DNA of 64,000 nucleotides from Idiomarinaceae bacterium HL-53 (GTDB lineage Bacteria; Pseudomonadota; Gammaproteobacteria; Enterobacterales; Alteromonadaceae): NCBI GenBank assembly GCA_001458075.1, contig LN899469.1:496001-560000 (forward strand). The letters are read 5' to 3'. Under the pieces are notes generated by a model. The model was not told the origin of the DNA, made no database searches, and was given only the letters and a program-made list of their open reading frames with translations. Positions within the stretch are counted from its first letter, which is position 1; every line of letters starts with the position of its first letter. Below, piece by piece: positions 24,919 through 34,279 of the stretch. The translations under genes were made by a program, and so were the position numbers.

Positions 24919-24961
24919 GCATGACGCGAGCTTCATTCTGCGGTACTATTCAGGCTTTCCC

Positions 24962-24986
24962 GGGCGCTTTAATCAGCGCCCTTTTT
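24962..24986 (+). terminator. Rho-independent terminator after the GST gene
   Basis: GGGCGCT at 24962-24968 pairs with AGCGCCC at 24975-24981, with a six-base loop, and is followed by TTTTT. It lies between the GST and tex genes, which are therefore separate transcription units. Confidence 0.85.
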
Positions 24987-25009
24987 CTCTGTTAGGAAAC
25001 GCACGTTTT

Positions 25010-27340
25010 ATGTCTTTATTGAGTTCTGAGCACGAAAATATTCATCGCCAAATAGCCTCTGAGTTAAACGTAAAAGACGAGCAGGTAATCGCTACCGTTC
25101 GATTACTCGACGACGGTGCCACTGTTCCCTTTATTGCACGTTATCGTAAAGAAGCGACTGGGGGACTAGACGACACGCAATTGCGGAATTTAGCGAGCCG
25201 GCTCTCATATTTGCGAGAACTCACTGAACGTAAGCAAGTTATTTTAAAAAGCATTCATGAGCAGGAAAAGCTAACTCCCGAACTGAGTTCAGCAATTCAG
25301 AACTGTACGTCCAAAACTGAGCTTGAAGATTTATACCTGCCATACAAGCCCAAGCGCCGCACCAAAGGTCAAATTGCGATTGAAGCCGGCATCGAACCAT
25401 TAGCCAGTGAGTTACTAGAGAACGACAACGCCGATCCAGAAACGCTTGCCGCAAGTTACATAAATGAAGAAGCAGGGTTTGCCGACACGAAAGCAGTGTT
25501 AGAGGGTGCTCGCTTTATCGTGATGGAACGTTTCTCTGAAGACGCACAGTTGTTGAAATCGATTCGCCATGCGTTATGGCAACAAGCAGACATCACTAGC
25601 AGCGTAATGCCGGGTAAAGAAACTGAAGGTGCGAAATTCCAAGATTACTTCGAGTATGCCGAGCCCATTAAAAAAGTACCTTCCCACCGTACCTTGGCGA
25701 TACTGCGTGGCCGTAATGAGGGTATTTTACAACTCAAACTCAATGCCGAACCCCATGCAGAGGAAGGTCAAGGTGGCGCGTTTGAACAACAAATCGCGAC
25801 TCATTTCCAACTTAGCCCATGCAACGGCGCACTTGCGGCTTGGCGCGCACAAGCGGTGCAATGGACTTGGCGGATAAAAATACTGCCGCGTATGGAAACC
25901 GATCTTTTGGGTCAGCTACGCGACAGTTCGGAAGAGGATGCCATTAAAGTATTTGCCACAAATTTGAAAGACTTGCTCATGTCCGCGCCTGCGGGTGCGA
26001 AAACCACGATTGGACTTGATCCAGGTTTACGCACCGGCGTCAAAGCCACGGTGGTAGATGCTACAGGCAAGTTAGTCGGCCACACCACTATTTTTCCGCA
26101 CGCCCCTCAGAATCAATGGGACAAATCATTGCGCTCCCTCGCCGCAATGTGCAAACAACATAGTGTGGAACTGATTGCGATTGGAAATGGTACCGCGTCA
26201 CGTGAAACCGACAAGCTCGCTGGAGAGTTAATCAAGGCACTACCTGAATTAAAAATGCAGAAGATCATGGTAAGTGAGGCAGGTGCTTCTGTGTATTCTG
26301 CTTCAGAGCTGGCGGCACAGGAGTTCCCAGATTTAGACGTGTCCTATCGTGGTGCCGTGTCGATTGCGCGCCGCTTACAAGATCCACTTGCAGAATTGGT
26401 GAAAATTGAGCCTAAATCTATTGGTGTTGGGCAATATCAGCACGATGTAAGCCAATCTTTGCTGGCAACCAGCCTTGATGCAGTCGTCGAGGACTGTGTA
26501 AACGCAGTCGGTGTTGATTTGAATATGGCATCGGTGCCTCTTTTGGCACGCGTAGCAGGTTTGAATAAAAGTTTGGCGCAAAACATTGTGCAGCACCGCA
26601 ATTTGCAGGGCTCATTTACTAACCGCAAGGGCTTACTCGAAGTGAGTCGCTTGGGGCCAAAGGCATTTGAACAAGCAGCAGGTTTCTTGAAAGTGATGAA
26701 TGGCGATCAGCCACTCGACCGCTCTGCGGTTCACCCAGAGGCCTACCCGCTCGTCGAGCGCATTGCTAAACAACATGATAAAAATGTCGCCGATATGATT
26801 GGTAACTCGGAGTTCTTACGCACCGTAAAACCTCGCGATTTTATTGACGACACGTTCGGTTTGCCAACGGTAACCGATATTTTGAAAGAGCTCGAGAAAC
26901 CAGGACGCGACCCTCGCCCTGAATTCAAAACGGCAGAATTCAAAGAAGGTGTAGAAACACTTGCTGATTTGAAACCCGGTATGCAGCTCGAGGGGGTGGT
27001 AACCAACGTGACCAATTTCGGTGCATTTGTTGATATTGGCGTACACCAAGACGGATTGGTTCATATTTCAGCGCTTTCACATGAGTTTGTTAGCGATCCG
27101 CATAAGGTAGTGAAAGCTGGGCAAATTGTGAAAGTTAAAGTACTCGACGTAGATCTACCGAGAAAGCGTATTAGTTTAACCATGCGCATGGACGATCAAC
27201 CCGCGCCGGCATCAAGTGCGCCTGCAGGCAAAGCAAAACAACAGCCGCGCCAACACAGTGCCAAGCCAAAAGACACGGTCGATAACAGCGCTATGGGCAA
27301 TGCCTTTGCCGCTGCTTTTGCAAACGCCAAGAAAAAGTAA
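25010..27340 (+). CDS. tex: Tex-family transcription/RNA-binding protein (YhgF)
   Basis: A 776-residue protein. The N-terminal Tex region contains [20 protein letters not shown], the YqgF/RNase H-like domain has [18 protein letters not shown], helix-hairpin-helix elements follow ([19 protein letters not shown]), and a C-terminal S1 RNA-binding domain has [20 protein letters not shown]. The Ala/Lys/Pro-rich tail is typical. Tex affects transcription and RNA decay in several bacteria. In E. coli the gene is next to greB; here it is about 18 kb away. Confidence 0.93.
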   Translation: MSLLSSEHENIHRQIASELNVKDEQVIATVRLLDDGATVPFIARYRKEATGGLDDTQLRNLASRLSYLRELTERKQVILKSIHEQEKLTPELSSAIQNCTSKTELEDLYLPYKPKRRTKGQIAIEAGIEPLASELLENDNADPETLAASYINEEAGFADTKAVLEGARFIVMERFSEDAQLLKSIRHALWQQADITSSVMPGKETEGAKFQDYFEYAEPIKKVPSHRTLAILRGRNEGILQLKLNAEPHAEEGQGGAFEQQIATHFQLSPCNGALAAWRAQAVQWTWRIKILPRMETDLLGQLRDSSEEDAIKVFATNLKDLLMSAPAGAKTTIGLDPGLRTGVKATVVDATGKLVGHTTIFPHAPQNQWDKSLRSLAAMCKQHSVELIAIGNGTASRETDKLAGELIKALPELKMQKIMVSEAGASVYSASELAAQEFPDLDVSYRGAVSIARRLQDPLAELVKIEPKSIGVGQYQHDVSQSLLATSLDAVVEDCVNAVGVDLNMASVPLLARVAGLNKSLAQNIVQHRNLQGSFTNRKGLLEVSRLGPKAFEQAAGFLKVMNGDQPLDRSAVHPEAYPLVERIAKQHDKNVADMIGNSEFLRTVKPRDFIDDTFGLPTVTDILKELEKPGRDPRPEFKTAEFKEGVETLADLKPGMQLEGVVTNVTNFGAFVDIGVHQDGLVHISALSHEFVSDPHKVVKAGQIVKVKVLDVDLPRKRISLTMRMDDQPAPASSAPAGKAKQQPRQHSAKPKDTVDNSAMGNAFAAAFANAKKK

Positions 27341-27343
27341 ATC

Positions 27344-28282
27344 ATGGAAAATTTAGCACTCATTTTAGCCTATTTAGCGATCGGGTGGTTTTTACAAATT
27401 ACCCGTTCGTTACCTGAGCAAAGTGGCCATGTGCTAAACCAATATGTCATTTACGTGGCAGTGCCCGCCATGGTGCTCATTCATTTACCACAGCTAGAAG
27501 TGAGCCGTTCTGTACTGGCTCCTCTTTTTACCCCGTGGGCAATGTTTGGCTTAGCGATCGGCTTGGTGCTTTTATTCAGCCGAATGCTTCATTGGAGTAA
27601 AGAGCTCACCGGTGCCATGCTAATAGTAGTGCCGCTAGGGAATACTTCGTTCTTAGGTTTTCCTATGGTCACTGCACTTTATGGTGAACAAGGACTCCCT
27701 TTCGCTGTGCTATATGACCAAGCGGGTTCATTTTTGGCGCTGATTCTATTCACCTCAGTCATTGCCGCGCGGTATGGTCAATACCAACAAAACCAGGGCA
27801 CCAATGAGCCTCCGAGCAAGCGCAAGCAAGCGTTGAAACTACTGACATTCCCGCCCTTATTGGCATTAATTACCGCAATATTAGTCGGTCAAGAAACCTA
27901 CCCGGGATTTGTGCAACCGTTGCTCGAATCACTCGCACAAACTTTAGTACCCGTGGTCATGATCGCCGTAGGCTTGCAGCTTAAACTCAAAATATTACGC
28001 GCCGATTTAGTTCCTTTTACCATTGCACTCGGGATTAAATTGATCGTTTTACCCCTAGTGACGCTTGCGGTGTTTGCTAGCCTCAATTTGACCGACCTCG
28101 CCGCACAGGTCACTGTGTTAGAGGCCGCTATGCCGCCGATGATTACGGCAGGTGCTCTAGCCATGGCCGCAGGCCTAAAGCCACGCCTAGTAGCTGCCAT
28201 AGTCGGTTACGGGGTGTTACTCGGAATGATTACTTTGCCTGCAACCGCTTGGTTAACTGGGGTTGTATTGGGCACAGCTTAG
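27344..28282 (+). CDS. AEC-family transporter (auxin efflux carrier type)
   Basis: A 312-residue integral membrane protein with about ten hydrophobic segments arranged as two five-span halves. LGNTSFLGFPMVTALYGEQG is the conserved first-half motif and AAMPPMITAGALAMAAGLKP the second-half motif of AEC carriers such as malonate or malate exporters. It starts three bases after tex, so it may be co-transcribed. Its end overlaps by four bases the end of the converging SprA-like gene. The substrate is unknown. Confidence 0.85.
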   Translation: MENLALILAYLAIGWFLQITRSLPEQSGHVLNQYVIYVAVPAMVLIHLPQLEVSRSVLAPLFTPWAMFGLAIGLVLLFSRMLHWSKELTGAMLIVVPLGNTSFLGFPMVTALYGEQGLPFAVLYDQAGSFLALILFTSVIAARYGQYQQNQGTNEPPSKRKQALKLLTFPPLLALITAILVGQETYPGFVQPLLESLAQTLVPVVMIAVGLQLKLKILRADLVPFTIALGIKLIVLPLVTLAVFASLNLTDLAAQVTVLEAAMPPMITAGALAMAAGLKPRLVAAIVGYGVLLGMITLPATAWLTGVVLGTA

Positions 28283-29091
28283 GCTTGCGCTAAAACAGCA
28301 TTTTCGCGAGGGCGGAAGCTTCCTTGGTAGGCTTGCTCGATGCGCGAACCACGTTCTATTAATGTGTCGAGTTCGTCGTCGGAGAATGAGTCGGGTGAAC
28401 GAAATGATGCTTCACTCTGATTCGCGTTATTCGATTGTTGTTCCGCTCGGCGCTCGTCCGCCAAATCTTGACGCGCTTCAACTTCTTTTCTCGCAGCATC
28501 TGCGGCCACACGTCGATCAGCTGAAGAAGGTTCTTCAGGCGCGAGTGCTGCGCGACGAACAATCTGCATTTTCTGCAAAGTAGCAGCCGGGTCGTTCGGA
28601 ATCGGGGTTACGTCGATTTGAACTTCGCCGCCTACGGCATAATTCCGACCGTCCGGCCCCTTCTCGTATTCATAAGTAGGTTGGCCTGCATATTGCCCAC
28701 CCACGTTTGCATGGGCTTCTTCATGGCGGCGTACTTCAGCGTCACGCTGCTTTAATTCTTCAACTTGCTTTTCTTCGTCTTGAGCTTCAGCGCTGGCACG
28801 CCCCTTCGCGTCCGTCGTTTCTATGCTGTCCTTTTCTTCCTCTCGCGACCCCCGGCGACGAATTTGCTCGCCACTTTGACGAGCATCGGCAAGTTGTTTT
28901 GCGTAACTAGGAAGGCCGGGGAGCGGAGCACGTTCGGAGTTGTTGCCCAAGCCGCGTTCGCGCGCAAAGGATTCATTCTGGCTTATTTGCGCAATGGATT
29001 CGCGCATTTGATTGTCACGGCGGGCACTATCCGTCGGGCCCGCGACACTCGCAGGCACAAACGGGATACTGGGTGTAACCGCCATCACCAT
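28279..29091 (-). CDS. SprA-like putative zinc metalloprotease
   Basis: A 270-residue hydrophilic protein. The centre holds EVRRHEEAHANVGGQYAGQP, an HExxH-type zinc site, followed by YEYEKGPDGRNYAVGGEVQID, as in the SprA-related/catalase-like family PF12118. The flanks are rich in Arg, Glu and Gln and look disordered or coiled-coil. No signal peptide is seen. Activity and substrate are unknown. It forms a tight pair with the small gene upstream (three bases apart). Confidence 0.75.
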   Translation of the reverse strand: MVMAVTPSIPFVPASVAGPTDSARRDNQMRESIAQISQNESFARERGLGNNSERAPLPGLPSYAKQLADARQSGEQIRRRGSREEEKDSIETTDAKGRASAEAQDEEKQVEELKQRDAEVRRHEEAHANVGGQYAGQPTYEYEKGPDGRNYAVGGEVQIDVTPIPNDPAATLQKMQIVRRAALAPEEPSSADRRVAADAARKEVEARQDLADERRAEQQSNNANQSEASFRSPDSFSDDELDTLIERGSRIEQAYQGSFRPRENAVLAQA

Positions 29092-29094
29092 AAA

Positions 29095-29322
29095 TTAAGC
29101 CTTCGTATTAATCAGTGTACCGAGCATTTGGCTTTCCGTTTCTAGAACGCGCGCATTCGCCGTGTAAAACCGTTCACCCGCAGCTAAGTCTACAACTGCT
29201 GCAGTGTCTGCAGCGCCGCTGTTTGCTATACGCTCGCTCGCATTCACAACCTGATTAGAACTGCGCTGCATGCCCTGCAACGCGGTTGCGAATGATGCAT
29301 TTTGAGAACCATCGATCTGCAT
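29095..29322 (-). CDS. Small protein resembling the C-terminal tail of flagellar rod/hook proteins
   Basis: A 75-residue protein. NQVVNASERIANSG and the end FYTANARVLETESQMLGTLI recall the heptad-repeat C-terminal helix by which FlgB/FlgC/FlgG-type axial proteins polymerise (compare YQANAKVI..ADEMLGTLL in FlgG). The N-terminal half is short, so the whole rod-protein domain is absent. It heads the pair with the SprA-like gene. Function unknown; a role in flagellar assembly is only a guess. Confidence 0.6.
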   Translation of the reverse strand: MQIDGSQNASFATALQGMQRSSNQVVNASERIANSGAADTAAVVDLAAGERFYTANARVLETESQMLGTLINTKA

Positions 29323-29396
29323 AATACAACCTCCATCGATTGTTCAATTATTGCGCAGACCGATTCAAAACACAAGATCTTAAAGCTATGCTGAGT

Positions 29397-30512
29397 CTAA
29401 ACCATGGCCATTTGCAATTGCCGACGGAACATTCTCTTTTGCTGCTTAAATGCACGCTTCATTGACTTATATTGCGCACGGAGCTCCTTCACCTGTTCGA
29501 TGTCATTAATGGCGTCCCGCTTTGCGCTTATCCAAGCCTTTCTTCTCACATTTAATTCGCGTAACTGCTGAATGAGCGCTTCATACTCATGCTCGAGCCT
29601 AGTAACGAAGGTACTGCGCTGCTGCTGGGCACGCTGCCACAACATGTCTAACCGCGCCTTCTCAATTTGATACTTATTGACCCGCTTGAGATTCTTCGCA
29701 AGTCCACACCATGCCAAGATATTGATAAGCCACTTACTTGGGTCGTATTGGTACCAGCGCACGCCATTGCGATAATCACCGGCAAAAATGTGATGGAAGT
29801 TGTGGTATCCCTCGCCAAACGTGAACAACGCAAGCACCCCATTATCTCGGGCAGTATTGCGCTCTGTGTAGGGGCGTTTACCCCACATGTGAGCAAGAGA
29901 ATTAATAAAGAAAGTGGTGTGGTGGCTCAAGACCAAACGCAAAAAGCCAGCAATAATCAACGCACCTAATACTTCACCAATTAGTACACCGATTAATAGC
30001 GGTACACCAATGTTCATGAGTAACGTAAGTGTAAGATAGTGCTTGTGTTGCCAAACCAAGATTGGGTCTTGCTGCAAATCTTTTACGTTCGAGTAATCGT
30101 TATAGCGGTGCGATTGATATTCGCGAAGCATCCAACCAATATGGGCAAACCAAAATCCGCGAGAAATCGAATACGGGTCGTTGTCGATATGATCGACATG
30201 CTTATGATGTTCACGATGATCAGATGCCCAGTGCAATACACTGTTTTGTAGGGCTAAAGCACCACCCAACGCAAAGACCAATCTTACCACCGGATGTGCA
30301 TCATAGGTTTTGTGCGACCACAGGCGGTGATACCCTGCGGTGATCGAAAGACCTGCCCACGAAAATAAGGCAATCAGCGCGATCCAGAGACCGGTACTCA
30401 TGCCTTCAAAATAGAGATAAAGTGGTGTGCCAATGGCTGCAACCGCGAATGTAATGCTAAAGACCAAGATATTCAGCCATAAAAGAGGTGGTTTTTTCAT
30501 ATAAAACTTCAT
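29397..30512 (-). CDS. Acyl-CoA/fatty-acid delta-9 desaturase
   Basis: A 371-residue membrane di-iron desaturase with about four spans and the three histidine boxes HRLWSH, HREHH and HNFHH. It introduces a double bond into saturated fatty acids for membrane fluidity. The C-terminal 100 residues are strongly basic and coiled-coil-like (RRKAWISAKRDAINDIEQVK), an extension beyond the catalytic core. The start at 30512 or the ATG at 30500 are both possible; neither has a strong ribosome site. It is divergent from fabR, with a palindromic operator directly before the start. Confidence 0.9.
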   Translation of the reverse strand: MKFYMKKPPLLWLNILVFSITFAVAAIGTPLYLYFEGMSTGLWIALIALFSWAGLSITAGYHRLWSHKTYDAHPVVRLVFALGGALALQNSVLHWASDHREHHKHVDHIDNDPYSISRGFWFAHIGWMLREYQSHRYNDYSNVKDLQQDPILVWQHKHYLTLTLLMNIGVPLLIGVLIGEVLGALIIAGFLRLVLSHHTTFFINSLAHMWGKRPYTERNTARDNGVLALFTFGEGYHNFHHIFAGDYRNGVRWYQYDPSKWLINILAWCGLAKNLKRVNKYQIEKARLDMLWQRAQQQRSTFVTRLEHEYEALIQQLRELNVRRKAWISAKRDAINDIEQVKELRAQYKSMKRAFKQQKRMFRRQLQMAMV

Positions 30513-30536
30513 TTCAGCTAACAGGTGTACGCTGAA
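30513..30536. promoter_or_regulatory. Probable FabR operator
   Basis: TTCAGC at 30513-30518 and GCTGAA at 30531-30536 bracket the imperfect palindrome AGCTAACAGGTGTACGCT. Read on the minus strand it is AGCGTACACCTGTTAGCT, which agrees with the AGCGTACA-TGTT-GCT type of site I recall for FabR/DesT. It abuts the desaturase start and lies about 100 bases before fabR, so it can control both. Confidence 0.7.
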
Positions 30537-30637
30537 TTTATACAGGTTTTATATAATGATCAAGCAAAGAATTGTAAATTGACCTTACATTTGTTCACTG
30601 ATACTCTCAACCCCTTATGACACTAGGAGCGCAGGCC

Positions 30638-31267
30638 ATGATCGGCATTCGAGCCCAGCAAAAAGAAAAAACACGGCGAGCCTTAATTCAGGCTGCGCTT
30701 AATCAGCTGTGCCCGGAAAGCTCCTTTTCTAGTTTAAGCTTGCGCGAAGTGTCTCGCGAAGCGGGTATTGCCCCCACCAGTTTCTATCGTCACTTTCAGA
30801 ATATGGACGAACTGGGCCTCACCCTAGTCGATGAGGGAGGGTTAGCACTGCGTCAATTATTGCGTCAATCCAGACAGCGAATTGCCGATGGCGGCTCTAT
30901 TATTGAAATTTCCGTCCATACGTTTATGGATTATGTTACGCATAACAAAAATATTTTCCGCTTGATGCTGCAGGAGCAGGCGGGCACCACCAAAGAGTTC
31001 CGACTTGCTATTGCTCGAGAAATTGATCATTTCAAACAAGAACTCACTGATTACCTGCGCACTGAGCGCAAAGTGAATGAGCCTTTGGCCAAAGCCCAAA
31101 GCGACGCGATTGTGCGGGTTGTTTTTAGTGCGGGCGCTGACAGTCTCGATATGGGAGTTCAAGATCGTCAATCACTTACTGAACAAACCATCCTCCAAAT
31201 TCGTATGATCGCTAAAGGTGCGGCCAGTCTGCAAGAAAGCTCGGTCATTGGATCGTCACAACCCTAG
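30638..31267 (+). CDS. fabR: TetR-family repressor FabR
   Basis: A 209-residue regulator starting [20 protein letters not shown]. The HTH is [20 protein letters not shown], matching FabR closely, and the ligand-binding part contains [16 protein letters not shown]. FabR represses unsaturated fatty-acid genes when bound to unsaturated acyl thioesters. The ATG at 30638 is eight bases after an AGGAG, so an in-frame ATG at 30617 is rejected. The divergent desaturase and the palindrome between them point to local control. A weak hairpin plus eight Ts near 31310 may end the transcript. Confidence 0.9.
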   Translation: MIGIRAQQKEKTRRALIQAALNQLCPESSFSSLSLREVSREAGIAPTSFYRHFQNMDELGLTLVDEGGLALRQLLRQSRQRIADGGSIIEISVHTFMDYVTHNKNIFRLMLQEQAGTTKEFRLAIAREIDHFKQELTDYLRTERKVNEPLAKAQSDAIVRVVFSAGADSLDMGVQDRQSLTEQTILQIRMIAKGAASLQESSVIGSSQP

Positions 31268-31343
31268 AACACGCTACTAAAAAAGGGTTTAATAGACCTT
31301 AGATTTTTTTTGACCTACAAACCTAAACAACAAGGAGTTTCTC

Positions 31344-33371
31344 ATGACTCGAATGAGCGCATGGCTTGCGCTGATGGTGCTTACACTCAGTAGTATTCTG
31401 GCGTGCGGCACTAGCCAAGCAAATGACATTACCCTCGAGCACATTGTTACCACTCAGTCGGTGAATCAAGCCATCACCACCGACGATGGTGAAATAACAG
31501 TGTTCACCCGTGTTCGTCCGCGTGACCCTTATTCTGAAGACGATGGTCCCTCTCACGTTGAATTGTTCTTGCGCAAAGCAGACGGAACTGAGATTCCTTT
31601 TGTGACCGGCAACACTCGAGTGGGCCAAATTGCCTTTAACGCAGAGCAAACACATGTATTTTATCTGGCCAAACGTAACGACGACAAAAACACTAGTCTG
31701 TACAGCATTCCCCTTTCAGGCGGTGAATCTGTAAAATTGTTTGAGCATGAAACACCGATTGCTAGCTTCGATGTGAGCGACAACGGCGAATGGGTTGTAT
31801 TTCGTGCCAGCGAAAAGACAAACGAGCACGCAGAAAAATTAGGTAAAGCCGGTTTCCGTGCGGTGGTGTATGAAGAAGAATTTTCATTCACACGCGCTTA
31901 TTTGTTGAACTTAGAGTCGAACGAAGTAAACCAAGTAAACTTCAACGAGCAAATCCACTCTGCTCAGTTCCGTCCAAATAGCACCGACTTATTGGTTCGT
32001 GCCGCACCAACCACTTTAATCGATGATAACCTGATGCTCAGCAGCTATGTATTGCTTCGCGCTTCTGGCGAAGAAATCGTGCGCATCAACACTGAGGGCA
32101 AGCTAGGTGATGCAGAATTCTCACCGAATGGTCAGCGTTTAGCTCTCATTGGCGCAGAAGACAAAAACGACCCAGCAACCGGTCGTCTGTATAGCGCTGA
32201 CCTTCGTAGCGGCAATATCACAGAGCTTCTTCCTGACTTCATGGGCCAAGTACAAGACATTTTGTGGCACGACAACGACCACTTAGTGTGGCTTGCCGAT
32301 ATGAATACGGAAACCTTGATTGTGCGCCATAACGTGCGCAACAACGAGCAAACCACGCTTCTCCCAATGGGTCGCGCGATTGCCACCACATTGGGCTCTA
32401 TTCAAGACGACGGCACACTTACTGTACTAGCGCATAGCCCTGCACACCCTCGTGAAGCCTTTAATCTTGCTGACGGTGAGCTAAGTCGTTTAACCGATTC
32501 CAACGCATGGATTCACGAAGCACAGCAACCTCGCCAAGAAGTAGTGACCTATACCGCGCGTGATGGTCTGGAGTTGGAAGGTATTTTGGTTTACCCAAAC
32601 AACTATCGTGAAGGTCGCCGTGTACCCGTGATCATGGCCATTCATGGTGGTCCAGAAGCTCATATTCGCAATGGTTGGAACGATCGTTACTCCACACCAA
32701 CTTGGTATATGGCACAGCAAGGGTTCGCAACGTTTTTCCCGAACTACCGTGGCAGCACCGGCCGTGGTGTTGAGTTTTCAAAGCTCGGCCAAAATGACTA
32801 CGCTGGTAAGGAATTCGACGACATCGTAGACGCTAAAGAGCACCTGGTTGAAATCGGTTTCGCTGATGCTGAACGCATTGGTATTACTGGCGGTTCCTAC
32901 GGTGGTTATGCGTCTGCGTGGGGTGCAACTAAGCAAACCGAGCATTTTGCCGCCAGTGTTATGTTCGTAGGTATTAGCAATAACCTGTCGAAATTTGGTA
33001 CTACCGATATTCCAAACGAAATGCACCTCGTGCACGCGCGCAGCTACCCGTGGGACAAATGGCAGTGGTATTTAGAGCGCAGCCCAATTTACTGGGCAGA
33101 GCAAGCGCGTACGCCCATTTTAATTATGCATGGTGAAGAAGACACGCGCGTACACCCCAGCCAGTCGATGGAGCTATACCGCTATTTGAAAGTACACGGC
33201 AACGTGCCTGTCCGTTTAGTGTTATACCCAGGTGAAGGCCACGGTAACTCTCGCGCTGCGTCACAACTCGATTATGCATATCGCATGGAGCGTTGGATGA
33301 AGTGGTACTTGATTGACCAAAAAGAAGGACAACCTCCACACGAGCTCGATTTTGCCGAGCGGTTGAACTAA
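31344..33371 (+). CDS. Exported S9-family peptidase (S9C-type)
   Basis: A 675-residue protein with an N-terminal signal segment (MTRMSAWLALMVLTLSSIL, then ACGTSQAND; a lipoprotein form is conceivable but the box is poor). A beta-propeller region of about 380 residues precedes the hydrolase domain, which has MAIHGGPEAH for the oxyanion hole, the nucleophile in GGSYGGYAS, the aspartate in HGEEDTRV and the histidine in GEGHG. It resembles acylaminoacyl- or dipeptidyl-peptidases of the prolyl oligopeptidase family. AAGGAG precedes the ATG and a strong terminator follows. Confidence 0.88.
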   Translation: MTRMSAWLALMVLTLSSILACGTSQANDITLEHIVTTQSVNQAITTDDGEITVFTRVRPRDPYSEDDGPSHVELFLRKADGTEIPFVTGNTRVGQIAFNAEQTHVFYLAKRNDDKNTSLYSIPLSGGESVKLFEHETPIASFDVSDNGEWVVFRASEKTNEHAEKLGKAGFRAVVYEEEFSFTRAYLLNLESNEVNQVNFNEQIHSAQFRPNSTDLLVRAAPTTLIDDNLMLSSYVLLRASGEEIVRINTEGKLGDAEFSPNGQRLALIGAEDKNDPATGRLYSADLRSGNITELLPDFMGQVQDILWHDNDHLVWLADMNTETLIVRHNVRNNEQTTLLPMGRAIATTLGSIQDDGTLTVLAHSPAHPREAFNLADGELSRLTDSNAWIHEAQQPRQEVVTYTARDGLELEGILVYPNNYREGRRVPVIMAIHGGPEAHIRNGWNDRYSTPTWYMAQQGFATFFPNYRGSTGRGVEFSKLGQNDYAGKEFDDIVDAKEHLVEIGFADAERIGITGGSYGGYASAWGATKQTEHFAASVMFVGISNNLSKFGTTDIPNEMHLVHARSYPWDKWQWYLERSPIYWAEQARTPILIMHGEEDTRVHPSQSMELYRYLKVHGNVPVRLVLYPGEGHGNSRAASQLDYAYRMERWMKWYLIDQKEGQPPHELDFAERLN

Positions 33372-33376
33372 CCCAT

Positions 33377-33400
33377 AAGCCCCTCTTCGGAGGGGCTTTT
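33377..33400 (+). terminator. Rho-independent terminator after the S9C peptidase
   Basis: AAGCCCCTC at 33377-33385 and GAGGGGCTT at 33390-33398 form a 9-base stem around a TTCG tetraloop, followed by TT and G. It lies five bases after the peptidase stop codon. Confidence 0.9.
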
Positions 33401-33427
33401 GTTATCTACCGAATGAACAGCAAATAA

Positions 33428-33499
33428 GACAAAAAGTAAAATATACTTGACATAGCATTGTTATCATCTATCCTTGTCAAAAAGTAAAGTGAACTTAAC
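33428..33499 (+). promoter_or_regulatory. Two direct repeats, likely operator of the membrane protein/Xre pair
   Basis: GACAAAAAGTAAAATATACTTGAC (33428-33451, shown in full only by position beyond its core AAGTAAAATATACTT) recurs as GTCAAAAAGTAAAGTGAACTTAAC at 33476-33499. Each copy contains an AAGT...ACTT inverted repeat. The copies are 48 bases apart and lie just before the downstream gene pair that includes an Xre-type regulator. Autoregulation is inferred. Confidence 0.55.
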
Positions 33500-33516
33500 T
33501 CTAAATAGGTGAATAC

Positions 33517-33933
33517 ATGCAACAAGCTAAACCAACGACCCACGCTGAGCGTGAAAAGCAATCGACCAAATCCATTTTTATCTGGACTCTGTCATGGGTA
33601 CTTTCACTTGCCCTAGTGGCATTTGGGCCAAAGTTCTTATGGAATTACAATGTCTCGATAAGCGTTGTACTTATTCTGATTAACCTATTCTTTGGTTACA
33701 AAATGATCATGGCCAACAAACAAATGTTAGACGGGCTAGATGAGTTACAACGAACCATCCACCTCAATGCAATGGCAATCTCATTGGGAGTGAGTATGGT
33801 GTCTGGGGCTGTTTACGGGCTGTTAGAGGGGATTCGCGTAATTTCCTTCACACCTAACCCTTCTAGCATTTTATTTGTGATGGGTATTACTTATATTGTC
33901 AGCTTCATTATTGGGGTTCGGAAGTACCAATGA
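33517..33933 (+). CDS. Four-span membrane protein paired with an Xre regulator
   Basis: A 138-residue protein with about four hydrophobic segments (roughly residues 20-40, 48-65, 85-105 and 115-135) and a hydrophilic loop with MLDGLDELQRTIHLNAMAI, a phrase common to a family of small membrane proteins encoded next to YgzD-type regulators. AGGTG lies before the ATG. It overlaps the next gene by four bases (ATGA), so the two are translationally coupled. Function unknown; the regulator may control the pair. Confidence 0.72.
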   Translation: MQQAKPTTHAEREKQSTKSIFIWTLSWVLSLALVAFGPKFLWNYNVSISVVLILINLFFGYKMIMANKQMLDGLDELQRTIHLNAMAISLGVSMVSGAVYGLLEGIRVISFTPNPSSILFVMGITYIVSFIIGVRKYQ

Positions 33934-34130
33934 AAAATAGACTAAAAGTATTACGAGCCGAACGAAATTGGACCCAAGCCGATCTCGCCAAAGAACTTGA
34001 TGTTTCAAGGCAAACAGTAAATGCGATAGAAAAAGGTAAGTTCGATCCAAGCTTACCACTGGCCTTCAAAGCCGCCCGACTATTTGAACTGAGTATTGAA
34101 GAAATATTTGATGATGAAAATGAGGGTTAA
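33930..34130 (+). CDS. Small Xre-type HTH regulator
   Basis: A 66-residue protein almost entirely made of an HTH_3 domain: MKNRLKVLRAERNWTQADLA, then KELDVSRQTVNAIEKGKFDP and LSIEEIFDDENEG. It belongs to the compact YgzD/YozG class. It overlaps the membrane-protein gene and probably binds the direct repeats at 33428-33499. No toxin partner is evident, which separates it from toxin-antitoxin modules. Confidence 0.82.
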   Translation: MKNRLKVLRAERNWTQADLAKELDVSRQTVNAIEKGKFDPSLPLAFKAARLFELSIEEIFDDENEG

Positions 34131-34149
34131 CAGCTTGGTAAGCACATGT

Positions 34150-34278
34150 CGCCCATGCCAAGGGATGCCGATACCCAGCTCACAAAGTATTGGAAGCAGG
34201 GATGCCGGAAATTAAGCGTATATGGACATACTTGCAGCGTCTTTGTGAGCTGGGTATTGGTAGCCTCATGGCGGGATG
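34150..34278. repeat. Large imperfect inverted repeat of unknown nature
   Basis: ATACCCAGCTCACAAAG at 34171-34187 and its exact reverse complement at 34241-34257 form a perfect 17-base stem with a 53-base loop. Flanking sequence continues to pair imperfectly (GCCAAGGGATGCCG outside the left arm, GGTAGCCTCATGGC outside the right), extending each arm to roughly 30 bases. The word GGGATGCCG occurs twice, once outside and once in the loop. There is no coding capacity. It may be a MITE-like element or a structured RNA. Confidence 0.7.
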
Positions 34279-34279
34279 T

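Noticed and set aside
31268-31343. Terminator after fabR with an eight-T run
   Set aside because: The T-run is clear, but the preceding stem (AAGG with CCTT around a long loop) is too weak to list as a separate feature.
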